Shown: piece after piece, positions 53,230-61,719 of the stretch
Layout of the letters: the number at the start of each line of letters is the position of its first letter
Numbering within the stretch: the first letter of the stretch is position 1
Source: Sporomusa sp. KB1
GTDB lineage: Bacteria > Bacillota > Negativicutes > Sporomusales > Sporomusaceae
Assembly: GCF_007830295.1 (NCBI RefSeq)
Contig: NZ_VLKC01000001.1
Coordinates: forward strand, 637,465 to 701,464
Direction of reading: 5' to 3'
Length of the DNA: 64,000 bases
Position numbers and translations under genes: made by a program
Notes under the pieces: model-generated
The model's database searches: none
What the model was told of the DNA's origin: nothing
Seen by the model: the letters and a program-made list of their open reading frames with translations, nothing else

Positions 53230-55383
53230 TTACCGGCTAACTCTGGTCCGCTTTTGCGAATGGTCGGCGGATGCCTTGGTTATATTGCATGACAAACACT
53301 TCAAAGGCTCTGCTCCCGTATCCGGATCAAAAAACCGATCACCCGCAAGCAGGTTGACGCACGACTCTTTCCAGCGGTATTCAGGAGCTTTCGCCTCAGG
53401 ATACCACCAGGCGTGGTCCGCATAAACAACATCCTCAGCAATCCCGTCAAAAATCTGCGCCTTGAGCTTTGCCCTGCCATAAGGGGATTCCAAAATAACC
53501 CATTCTTCATTTAAAATGTTGTAGGCAGCGGCAGTCTTGGGATGAATTTGAACCCGGGGCGCAGTATGCATCCGCCGCAGTGCTTCGACCTGATGCATCT
53601 CCGAATGAAAGAATTCCAATACCTTGGAACCTGCAACAAGGATGAGAGGATACCCGTCCGGCAAGGCTTGCGGTGATAACGGCGGTTCGACATAGACAGG
53701 CAGCGGCGGTCTCCCCCTGCTTTCCATTACGTTGGAGTACAGTTCAACCTTGCCGGACGGTGTATGGAAGCCCCCGTCTTTTTCAAATTTGCGGTAGACC
53801 ATCGCACCGACCAGGATGTCCTTTTCCTTGAATTCGTCGAAACTCATTCCCAGGTCCTCCAACAACCAGTTCAAATACTCATAGCGGCTGGGCCAGGGAA
53901 AAGCTTCGTTCAGCCCCAGGCGATGGGCAATATCGAAAATGACGTCGCGGTCATCACGGCTTTCGCCGACCTGTGTGAACTTTTTGCGGGACAGCACGCA
54001 CCAAATCTTATGCATATACACTACATCATCCTGTTCCAGCCAGTGTGCCGCCGGGAGCACAAGATCCGCCAACTGGGCAGTCGGCGTCATGAACAGGTCG
54101 GAAACAACGGTATATTCCAGATGGTTCCGCAAGGCCTCTTCGATAGTTAGTCCCTGAGTGGCGGTAACAAGCGGATTGGAGCCAATGATCCACATCCCTC
54201 TTACCCGATAGGGGACACCGCTAATCACTGATTTCCAGAATGTCGGCGGATGACAATTGGGGGCGAAGGGGAACTTGTTCTGACTGATCACCCTCTCTAC
54301 TTGCCCGGCTGGCAGAAATTGTCCGCCGGCTACGTTCTGTTCGGTTAAGGGAGACTTCGACTTTATCCCTGCCGGTGACACCCAAAACACATTTCCTCCC
54401 GGTTGATCGATATTTCCAGTAATACTCATAAGAATAAGCATTGCCCGTCCGGTCTGAAACCCGTTAATGGTTGTGTCCACCCCATTGCCCCATTGCAAGC
54501 ATGCCGGCTTAGTTTTGGCGTAAATCCTCGCCGCTGTACGTATTGTCTCCGCGGGGATTCGGGTGATGGGTGCGGCCCACTCTGGCGTAAAGATTCGGAC
54601 ATGCTCAGCCAGTCTTTCAAAGCCAAAACAATATTTCGATACGAACTCATGGTCATATAAATCCTCTTGGATGATGATATGAATCATCGCAAGAGCCAAC
54701 GCACAATCGGTGCCCGGCCTGATTTGAAGCCAATAATCCGCCTTCGCCGCCGCACTGGTGCGCCGGGGATCGATTACGATAACCTGATCAGCGCTCTTCA
54801 AAGCTTTTTTCAACATACTGCCGCACATGCCGTCTGATGCCCCCGTCGCGGTATTATTGCAGCCCCAGATCAATATACAGGCAGGCATTTTTCCGCCAAA
54901 GCCGTATATATCCGACACCGGTAAATTTCCTAGAGTGATGGAGCTACCTATGATTCTCGGCAGATAACACATATGGCCGGGATTAATGAAATTAGGCGTG
55001 CCATATGCGTTAGCAAAACGCATCGTGAACTCGGTATACGGCCGGCCGGTTCCCTGCGCTACGGCTAAATACTCAGAACCTGAATCCCGTCGGATTTCAT
55101 CGAAACGCGAAGTCATTTCGTCAAGAGCTTCCTCCCAGGTGACGCGCTGCCATCGGTTTTCACCCCGTTTTCCTGCCCGGCGAAGGGGATATTTGAGGCG
55201 ATCAGGATGATACAGCAGTTCGGCTGCTGTTGCTCCTTTGGGACAAATAAAGCCCTTGCTTGTCAAACTTTCAGGATCGCCAGTTATACGGACGATTTTA
55301 TCATCATTCATATGAACCAAAACCTGACAGACGCCGTGGCAACCACGGCAAGAAGACCTTACAATACGAACACCGGTTGACAT
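53230..55383 (-). CDS. Molybdopterin (bis-MGD) oxidoreductase
   Basis: 717 residues from ATG 55383 (GGGAGG at 9 nt). N-terminal 4Fe-4S motif C-x2-C-x3-C (SSCRGCHGVC) plus the later FICPKG Cys; YPLRRAGKRGENRWQRVTWEEALDEM; candidate metal-ligand Cys in NPGHMCYLPR; MGD-binding GCNNTATGASDG, VIDPRRTSAAAKAD, GSNPLVTATQG, LPAAHWLEQDD; C-terminal molydop-binding domain. No Tat signal, so cytoplasmic. No electron-transfer or membrane subunit is adjacent. Substrate unknown. Confidence 0.92.
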   Translation of the reverse strand: MSTGVRIVRSSCRGCHGVCQVLVHMNDDKIVRITGDPESLTSKGFICPKGATAAELLYHPDRLKYPLRRAGKRGENRWQRVTWEEALDEMTSRFDEIRRDSGSEYLAVAQGTGRPYTEFTMRFANAYGTPNFINPGHMCYLPRIIGSSITLGNLPVSDIYGFGGKMPACILIWGCNNTATGASDGMCGSMLKKALKSADQVIVIDPRRTSAAAKADYWLQIRPGTDCALALAMIHIIIQEDLYDHEFVSKYCFGFERLAEHVRIFTPEWAAPITRIPAETIRTAARIYAKTKPACLQWGNGVDTTINGFQTGRAMLILMSITGNIDQPGGNVFWVSPAGIKSKSPLTEQNVAGGQFLPAGQVERVISQNKFPFAPNCHPPTFWKSVISGVPYRVRGMWIIGSNPLVTATQGLTIEEALRNHLEYTVVSDLFMTPTAQLADLVLPAAHWLEQDDVVYMHKIWCVLSRKKFTQVGESRDDRDVIFDIAHRLGLNEAFPWPSRYEYLNWLLEDLGMSFDEFKEKDILVGAMVYRKFEKDGGFHTPSGKVELYSNVMESRGRPPLPVYVEPPLSPQALPDGYPLILVAGSKVLEFFHSEMHQVEALRRMHTAPRVQIHPKTAAAYNILNEEWVILESPYGRAKLKAQIFDGIAEDVVYADHAWWYPEAKAPEYRWKESCVNLLAGDRFFDPDTGAEPLKCLSCNITKASADHSQKRTRVSR

Positions 55384-55487
55384 TTTCACTTACCTCCCCC
55401 AATCGAATAGTAGTGAGAAGATCTACAATTCTCGCCTTATGATGTCTCCGTTTGACGTTATTTTTTTACCTTGTGAATAGGGTTCAT

Positions 55488-57269
55488 TCACGCTGCTGTC
55501 AGCAAGGTTGACCGAGCCTGGTCCTGGCAGCGCTCCCGGGCCAGCAAAGCGGCGCCATAAGCGCCCATGATGCCGGCAATATCGGGCCGGACGACTTCCC
55601 GGCCGATTATCGTTTCCATGGCTCGCAGAATGGCGTCGTTATAGAAGGTTCCCCCTTGTACGACGATCTTTTCGCCCAATTGCTCCGTATTTTTCAGGCG
55701 GATCACCTTAAACAGGGCGTTTTGAACCACCGCTATCGCCAGCCCGGCCGAGATTTCACCTATGCTCGCCCCTTCCTTTTGGGCCTGCTTGACTTTCGAA
55801 TTCATGAACACGGTGCAGCGGGTTCCGAGTTCCACCGGATGCGGAGCTTCCAGGGCCTGCAGCGAAAAATCGCGGACAGTCATACCCAGTGACTGCGCAA
55901 ACGTCTCAATAAAGGAGCCGCAGCCCGCCGAGCAGGCTTCGTTAAGCATAATGGAGTCAATCACACCATCCCGGACAAAAAAGCTTTTCATATCCTGACC
56001 ACCAATATCCAGGACAAAGGTTACGCCCGGCAGGAAATAATTAGCCGCCTTAAGATGAGCTACGGTTTCCACTTCCCCGGCATCAACCTGCAGAGCAGCC
56101 TGGATTAACCGTTCGCCATAACCCGTAACAACCGAACCGGCGATTTGGACTCCCGTCGGCAGGACTTTATATAACTCTTGCAAAGCCTCAATCACTGTTT
56201 CCAAGGGGTTGCCACGGTTGCTGCCATAATAGAAATACAACAGTTTGTCACCCGCATCGATCAGCGCCAGCTTGGTTGTGGTGGACCCGGCATCAATTCC
56301 CAAATAGGCCTTACCCGTATAACTGGACAGCTCCTGCTTCGGTACGGCATGTTGCGCATGGCGGGCTTGAAACCGCTTCACGTCTTCTTGGTCCGCAAAC
56401 AACGGCAGCGTTCTCTCTCCGTCAGCAGCAGTACCGCGTAATACACAAATTCCGGGAATGTGCTCATATAAACATTCAGACAAGATCGGTTTCTCCCTGG
56501 ATGACAACGCCGCCCCGATAGCAACAAAATACGGCGAGCTTTCCGGACTGATGACCTCATCTGCCTGTAAGCCCAGCGTCTCAATAAAGCGTCGCCGCAG
56601 TTCGGACAGAAAATATAAAGGCCCGCCCAGCAAAGCGACTTTGCCCCGTATTGGCCGTCCCTGCGCCAAACTGCCAATAGTTTGATTGACGACGGCCTGC
56701 AAAACGGATGCCGCAATATCTTCCTTACAAACTCCTTCGTTCATCAATGCCTGGACATCGGTTTTAGCAAATACGCCGCACCGGGAAGCAATCGGGTAGA
56801 TGGTTTGATACTGTTTCGCTAAATCGTTCAACCCGGCTGCACCCGTACTCAGCAAAACAGCCATATGATCAATAAAAGCTCCCGTACCGCCGGCGCAAAC
56901 ACCGTTCATGCGTTGCTCCACAGTATCGCCAAAATAGGTGATCTTGGCATCTTCACCGCCAAGTTCAATAACAGTATCGGTATAGGGTATGATTTCTCTG
57001 ACTGCCTGCGTGCAGGCGACGACTTCCTGAACAAAAGAAACATCCATGCACTTAGAGAGGCCGATACCGGCCGAGCCGGTAAACATCACGGATAACAACT
57101 TTTTCGGCATTGCCGCATGCGCCGTGTCAATCATGGTCTTAAGAGTTGAGGTAATATTGGAAAAGTGCCTGAGATATTGCTGAAAAACAATACTGTTGCG
57201 CTCATCAAGAATCACTATTTTTATGGTGGTTGAACCTACATCTACCCCTACCCGAAATGCGCTGTCCAT
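55488..57269 (-). CDS. Tandem BcrA/BadF/HgdC-type ATPase (dehydratase/reductase activase)
   Basis: 593 residues with two ASKHA domains. First: [45 protein letters not shown]. Second: [45 protein letters not shown], with Cys in both cluster-binding positions. Activases of this family use ATP to drive low-potential electrons into 2-hydroxyacyl-CoA dehydratases or benzoyl-CoA reductases. Usual tandem versions continue into DUF2229 regions (about 1400 residues); this one ends after the second ATPase. No dehydratase or reductase partner is in the window. First gene after a MarR palindrome. Confidence 0.93.
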   Translation of the reverse strand: MDSAFRVGVDVGSTTIKIVILDERNSIVFQQYLRHFSNITSTLKTMIDTAHAAMPKKLLSVMFTGSAGIGLSKCMDVSFVQEVVACTQAVREIIPYTDTVIELGGEDAKITYFGDTVEQRMNGVCAGGTGAFIDHMAVLLSTGAAGLNDLAKQYQTIYPIASRCGVFAKTDVQALMNEGVCKEDIAASVLQAVVNQTIGSLAQGRPIRGKVALLGGPLYFLSELRRRFIETLGLQADEVISPESSPYFVAIGAALSSREKPILSECLYEHIPGICVLRGTAADGERTLPLFADQEDVKRFQARHAQHAVPKQELSSYTGKAYLGIDAGSTTTKLALIDAGDKLLYFYYGSNRGNPLETVIEALQELYKVLPTGVQIAGSVVTGYGERLIQAALQVDAGEVETVAHLKAANYFLPGVTFVLDIGGQDMKSFFVRDGVIDSIMLNEACSAGCGSFIETFAQSLGMTVRDFSLQALEAPHPVELGTRCTVFMNSKVKQAQKEGASIGEISAGLAIAVVQNALFKVIRLKNTEQLGEKIVVQGGTFYNDAILRAMETIIGREVVRPDIAGIMGAYGAALLARERCQDQARSTLLTAA

Positions 57270-57360
57270 TTTCTTTCCCCTCCCTTCATGAGACTAGCCC
57301 TTCTGACTTTCCTTCCACCGGATAAGCCCTTTTGCTCCTCCCATCATCAAGCTCTATTTA

Positions 57361-57375
57361 ATTGTCATTGACAAT
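57361..57375. promoter_or_regulatory. MarR palindrome, copy 2
   Basis: ATTGTCATTGACAAT, identical to 49336-49350, just after a promoter on the minus strand (TTGACT, 18 bp, TATAAT). Placed to block transcription of the activase operon. Confidence 0.75.
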
Positions 57376-57532
57376 TACTTTTTCTTTCATTATATGATTC
57401 ATAACCTGATATAGTCAATCATTTTTTTACATTCTTCTCTACCATTTACCAAATTGGACTCCCATCCACACTGACTCCTTTCTATTGCTCCTGGCATACC
57501 AACACTATGATGAGCTTCTGCAAATAAAAAAA

Positions 57533-57546
57533 CCCGCTAACGCGGG
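57533..57546 (-). terminator. Terminator after the zinc-ribbon-like fragment
   Basis: cccgc/gcggg stem followed by TTTTTTTATTT on the minus strand. Confidence 0.85.
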
Positions 57547-57555
57547 CCTTGGGCT

Positions 57556-57777
57556 TTATCTCACATCCGAAACCTTATACTCATATCCATGAATACCTTT
57601 ATAATACTCTGGATACATGGCCCCACCACATTTCTCGCAATTAAACCGCGGCGGTACTGTTGGGTCTCCATCATCCATGGCATCAAAGTCTCTGACTACC
57701 TTATAGGGAATTGCTTCACAAACAAGCAGTCTAAACCCTTTTCGATGGTCGCCACAATACCGAAATTTCTCAATAAT
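57556..57777 (-). pseudogene. Zinc-ribbon-like ORF lacking a start, behind tRNA-Arg
   Basis: Open reading frame of about 73 codons beginning at ATT codons inside the T-run of the tRNA-Arg terminator, with no ribosome-binding site. Reads EKFRYCGDHRKGFRLLVCEA, IPYKVVRDFDAMDDGDPT, NCEKCGGAMYPEYYKG, then stop and a perfect terminator. Four Cys in C...C...C-x2-C arrangement. Coding character is clear but the N-terminus seems lost. Possibly a mobile-element relic next to a tRNA integration site (inference). Confidence 0.5.
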
Positions 57778-57783
57778 AAAAAA

Positions 57784-57810
57784 AGGCTTTACGAAAGTAT
57801 CGTAAAACCT
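57784..57810 (-). terminator. Terminator of tRNA-Arg
   Basis: 11-bp stem with one mismatch (57784-57794 / 57800-57810) followed by eight T on the minus strand. Confidence 0.85.
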
Positions 57811-57822
57811 TTGAAATATCTA

Positions 57823-57899
57823 TGGCGACCCCGGCAGGATTCGAACCTGCGACCTTTTGATTCGTAGTCAAACGCTCTATCCAGCTGAGCTACGGAGTC
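57823..57899 (-). tRNA. tRNA-Arg (ACG)
   Basis: 77 nt with encoded CCA. Acceptor GACTCCG pairs with CGGGGTC (one G-T), D-arm AGCTCAGCTGGAT, anticodon loop CTACGAA, T-arm GGTTCGAATCC. Confidence 0.96.
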
Positions 57900-57939
57900 A
57901 TATGCTACTTGATTATTATATTATGCAAATTGAAAAATG

Positions 57940-59322
57940 TCAACACTGGTAATCATATTTTTTGTATTTAGTAGGACTATATACCATGGCTGCTGCAATA
58001 GCCGCACCAATACCTGAGCCGTTTTTACTAAGGCGAATAGCAACCTGATTGTTGTTCCCTATGCCCAACACCTCCTTTATCGCCTGTGCCAAATACCCGG
58101 CATATCCTGGCATCTTTTCGTATAGTGACCCGTCAACCGCAATCGTATGCCGCCGTTTAAGCTCCGGATCAATCTTAAACACTACGCCAGCCCAGGTAGC
58201 AGCCACCAAACGAGCAGACCGGATCGTAACAAATCTGGCAATGGTTTGCAAAGCTACAAGCTCACTTGTCTTTAGCTCACTCAATCCTAAGCGGTCAGCA
58301 GCAACTTTAGCTACAGCATTCAAGCCTGATGTATGATCAGCAAGCATTGTGGAAAGATCTTCTGTAGATAGAAAATATGGTATATTCAATGGTTCTGCTG
58401 TCTCTCCGTTCATGTAACCATTAGCGACCAGACTGCTGACAATAATTCGAACAATTTCACCTAAATAATGGCCTGAAGCCATCTTCTCCAGGCGTTGCCC
58501 CCCTGGTTTTTCACTATTCTGATCCAGGTATATATCGTATTTAGTTTGTACTATTTGGTCAAAATTACCTGATTCCATATTGACGATCATCGGCTGCTTG
58601 GTCAGCGGATGATCAGGTTCAAGATAACAGCTGTTATGTCCGGTACCGCAAATAGTACCAATATCAGTAGTATTATCTTTATATGCCGCAGTTAGCAAAG
58701 TACCGGTAGTATCATTAATTATCGCCAGTGACTGAACATATCCAAGCCCATTGCGTTCTAATGCCGCTTGCAATAGCTGTCCGACATTTTCTCCTTCAAC
58801 CCCCGCTGTCTTGATCTCCTTTGTCCAACTAATTAGTTCAGCTTCATTAACAGCATACTGGCGACAAGGAAAAGAAAAGGTATGTCCCAGTGGGTAGGTT
58901 TTGTCGGCTGTTGGCACGATTTCAGCAATTTTCCCAGCTATGAAGTCAAATAATTGCATCCCAGATACTGACGCAGTCGTAAAGTCATAATTGGCCTGCT
59001 TATTTTTGAGGGGAAATGATCGCCTGGCAATAATCTGAGCCTGACCTTGTCCTGTCAGTTCAATCAGCAATACCCTTACGTTTGTGCCGCCAAAGTCAAC
59101 AGCAACTACAGTACCTTGCTCCTGCCCAGTGGGAACATTAACAAATGCCGGCAACATTTTTAGAGAACTTGGCTTACCGAGCAAACCAGCAGTCATTGCC
59201 GCTTGAAACCTGCTAGCGATATCTTGTAATAAATTAGCTGATACAGCCAACTGTTCTTCTAAGTCTGCTAAAACTCTGCTTAAATCAGCCAAACCATTCA
59301 ACTCCCGGATGAGTACTTGCAA
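57940..59322 (-). CDS. Eukaryotic-type hexokinase
   Basis: 460 residues with the hexokinase (type 1/2) motif order: VVAVDFGGTNVRVLLIEL (phosphate 1), LGHTFSFPCRQ and SWTKEIKTAGVEGENV (sugar), AIINDTTGTLLTAAY (catalytic Asp), GTGHNSCYLEP, VNMESGNFD, LEKMASGHYLGEIVRII, IAVDGSLYEKMPGY, GSGIGAAIAA. Phosphorylates a hexose with ATP. Most bacteria use ROK or Glk kinases instead. The start is probably TTG 59322, 8 nt after the Spo0E-like stop, with a weak ribosome-binding site. Confidence 0.9.
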   Translation of the reverse strand: MQVLIRELNGLADLSRVLADLEEQLAVSANLLQDIASRFQAAMTAGLLGKPSSLKMLPAFVNVPTGQEQGTVVAVDFGGTNVRVLLIELTGQGQAQIIARRSFPLKNKQANYDFTTASVSGMQLFDFIAGKIAEIVPTADKTYPLGHTFSFPCRQYAVNEAELISWTKEIKTAGVEGENVGQLLQAALERNGLGYVQSLAIINDTTGTLLTAAYKDNTTDIGTICGTGHNSCYLEPDHPLTKQPMIVNMESGNFDQIVQTKYDIYLDQNSEKPGGQRLEKMASGHYLGEIVRIIVSSLVANGYMNGETAEPLNIPYFLSTEDLSTMLADHTSGLNAVAKVAADRLGLSELKTSELVALQTIARFVTIRSARLVAATWAGVVFKIDPELKRRHTIAVDGSLYEKMPGYAGYLAQAIKEVLGIGNNNQVAIRLSKNGSGIGAAIAAAMVYSPTKYKKYDYQC

Positions 59323-59330
59323 CCTAATAA

Positions 59331-59504
59331 TTAATGATTGCGCAGCTGATGGTAATATTTACTTATTTCGTGATCTAATAGCTGGCTGGCTTCCAAAACT
59401 TGAGGATGTGACAATCCATAGGACACAGCCAGTGAATGCATTCTTTCGCGCAAATTTTCTATGATATCGTTAATGGTAATTTTTTCGATATTATCTAACA
59501 ACAA
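59331..59504 (-). CDS. Spo0E-like aspartyl-phosphatase (57 aa)
   Basis: TTG start 59504 after GGAGG. Reads LLDNIEKITINDIIENLRER, MHSLAVSYGLSHPQVLEASQ, LLDHEISKYYHQLRNH. The H...YGL...VLEASQLLDHEI pattern is the Spo0E signature (SQ-x-LD motif). Such proteins dephosphorylate Spo0A~P and delay sporulation. Lies between a histidine kinase gene and hexokinase, all on one strand. Confidence 0.87.
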   Translation of the reverse strand: MLLDNIEKITINDIIENLRERMHSLAVSYGLSHPQVLEASQLLDHEISKYYHQLRNH

Positions 59505-59609
59505 ATGTGCCCTCCACTAAACAATTTCCTTATATTAGCAACAATTAACATTATAAATCACATTGCCTAATTTTGGAAGAGGGAATATTGTTCTTTATCA
59601 TGATTTTTT

Positions 59610-60464
59610 TTACATTTTTTTTGCTAGGCTAAAAAAAAATGTCGCCCCTTGCCCTACTTCTCCCTGAGCCCATATTTCTCCGCCATGACGGTTAATTATA
59701 CGTTGCACTGTAGCTAATCCTATCCCGTTTCCAGGAAATTCATGAACTGTATGAAGGCGCTGGAAAGCCCCAAATAATTTATCTGCATATACCATATTAA
59801 AACCTGCACCATTGTCACGCACATAAAAAATCGTTCGGTTAGATTCTTTCTCTACCGTTTTGCCAACCTCCACTCTTGCATCGGTACGGTTAACAGTAAA
59901 TTTAAATGCATTACCCAGCAAATTTTCAAACAATATGCGGAGCATCCCATTGTCACCATAAGCCTTTAGACCAGGCTCAATAATAACACATACCTCCCGT
60001 TCAGGCTGCGCTTGGCGGAGTACTTCCGCTACATCCCTGACGATAGTACTCAACTCTACTTCCTGTCTAACAATCTCGCCACGAGTGAGCCGCGACAAAT
60101 TGAGTAACCCATCAATCAACTCTGCCATACGCTGACTGGCAAGCCGGACTCGTTGCAAGTAACCCTGACCTTCTTCATCTAAAAGATGCCCATAATCTTC
60201 TAATACAGCCAAACTAAAGCCATCAATACAACGCAGAGGTGCCCGCAAATCATGGGATACTGAATAACAAAATGCCTCCAACTCTTTATTGGCAGCAGCC
60301 AGCTCAGCTGTCCGTTCAGCCACTCGCTGTTCCAGTTCGATGTTTAACTGCTCCAATTCATCCATACGGCGCTGTAACTCTGGATAATAATTTTTGCGAA
60401 TAGACTTGTCTCCGAGACCAATCAACTTATCCATCAATTCATCAACATCAGCATCATAAGGCAT
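59610..60464 (-). CDS. Soluble sensor histidine kinase
   Basis: 284 residues, no TM segment. N-terminal coiled coil (LQRRMDELEQLNIELEQRVAERTAELAAANKE), HisKA box FCYSVSHDLRAPLRCIDGF, HATPase motifs NLLGNAFKFT, DNGAGF, GIGLATV. Similar to phytochrome-type kinase cores but with no PAS or GAF sensor. Overlaps the adh stop by 11 nt. Cognate regulator unknown; with spo0E nearby, a sporulation-input kinase is possible (inference). Confidence 0.92.
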   Translation of the reverse strand: MPYDADVDELMDKLIGLGDKSIRKNYYPELQRRMDELEQLNIELEQRVAERTAELAAANKELEAFCYSVSHDLRAPLRCIDGFSLAVLEDYGHLLDEEGQGYLQRVRLASQRMAELIDGLLNLSRLTRGEIVRQEVELSTIVRDVAEVLRQAQPEREVCVIIEPGLKAYGDNGMLRILFENLLGNAFKFTVNRTDARVEVGKTVEKESNRTIFYVRDNGAGFNMVYADKLFGAFQRLHTVHEFPGNGIGLATVQRIINRHGGEIWAQGEVGQGATFFFSLAKKM

Positions 60465-61617
60465 GGCGAAAAATCTCCTCTAATTCCTTCAGCGTGGGTA
60501 CACGTGGATTAGTGGCTAAACAAGGATCCACACTGGCATTTATCGCCAAACGCGAAATATCGGTCTCGGTAATACCAATATCACCTAGAGTCTTAGTAAT
60601 CCCTAATTGTTCCCGGAAAGAATCAATAGTTGATAAGATAAGCATTTCTCGCTGAGAAGCAGGTAAATCTTTCAACGACAGCCCCATTGCTTCCCCGATT
60701 TTCTCATAGGCATCCCGACATGCTGAGAAGTTGTAGGCCATAACATGCTTTAACAAAATGGCATTACACTCACCATGCGGTAAATCAAACATGCCCCCCA
60801 GACTATGCGCCAAAGCATGAACAGCGCCTAGTATAGCATTGGAAAAAGCCATACCTGCTGACAAGCTTCCTAACATAGTATAGCTACGGTACTCGAGGTT
60901 TTCTGGATAACTGACTGATAAGGGCAAATATTTACTAAGCAACTCCACTGCTTTTAGTGCATGGAGGTCGGTTAGAGGAGAACAGGCTTGGGAAACAAAC
61001 GCTTCAATAGCATGACACAGAGCATCCATTCCCGTACATGCTGTGAGATAAGCAGGCATGGTAATCAGAGTGCCAGGGTCAATCAGTGCAACATCAGGTA
61101 CTAACGTCTTGCTAACAATGGCCATCTTCGTTTTTCGCATACTATCGGCAATAATGGTGAACTGAGAAACATCGGCCGAACTGCCAGCCGTAGTCGGGAT
61201 ACAAATGAGCGGAGGTATAGCTCTGGTCACTCGATCTACGCCTTCAAAGTCAGCTATCTGACAATTATTAGCGGCCACTATCCCAATACCTTTAGCACAG
61301 TCAATCGGACTGCCGCCACCAACTGCCACTAACACGTTACAACCATTGGCAAGATAGACACTGGCTCCGGCCATTACCTCATAATCGCGGGGATTACTAT
61401 GTACATCTTGGAAAACTACATAAGGCAGGGAATGATTATCGAGACTTTTCACCACAGGCTCCAGCCACCCAGATTTAATAATACCAGGGTCGGTAACAAT
61501 TAGTACTTTTTTGGCGCCAAAGTTTTCCGCATATTGACCAGCAAGGTCAATCGCTCCAACTCCAAAAATGAACTCGGGTACAACAAACTTTCGCAGTTCA
61601 AAAACCGATAAGGCCAT
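60454..61617 (-). CDS. Iron-containing alcohol dehydrogenase
   Basis: 387 residues from ATG 61617 (GGGAGGG at 6 nt). NAD site VAVGGGSPIDCAKGIG, IPTTAGSSADVSQF; Fe ligands in GMDALCHAIEAF (Asp region and His), GAVHALAHSLGG and DLPHGECNAILL. Interconverts a primary alcohol or diol and aldehyde. Co-transcribed with the downstream kinase gene. Confidence 0.95.
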   Translation of the reverse strand: MALSVFELRKFVVPEFIFGVGAIDLAGQYAENFGAKKVLIVTDPGIIKSGWLEPVVKSLDNHSLPYVVFQDVHSNPRDYEVMAGASVYLANGCNVLVAVGGGSPIDCAKGIGIVAANNCQIADFEGVDRVTRAIPPLICIPTTAGSSADVSQFTIIADSMRKTKMAIVSKTLVPDVALIDPGTLITMPAYLTACTGMDALCHAIEAFVSQACSPLTDLHALKAVELLSKYLPLSVSYPENLEYRSYTMLGSLSAGMAFSNAILGAVHALAHSLGGMFDLPHGECNAILLKHVMAYNFSACRDAYEKIGEAMGLSLKDLPASQREMLILSTIDSFREQLGITKTLGDIGITETDISRLAINASVDPCLATNPRVPTLKELEEIFRHAL

Positions 61618-61685
61618 ACCCATCCCTCCCAAATACTTGATATTTCCAATGTAACAGAATTGTTATTTTTTGCTGATATGAGAAA

Positions 61686-61715
61686 AAATTCACCTGACAA
61701 ACGTCAGGTGAATTT
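61686..61715 (-). terminator. Terminator after lysA
   Basis: 13-bp perfect stem (61686-61698 / 61703-61715), 4-nt loop, T-rich tail on the minus strand. Confidence 0.88.
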
Positions 61716-61719
61716 CGCA

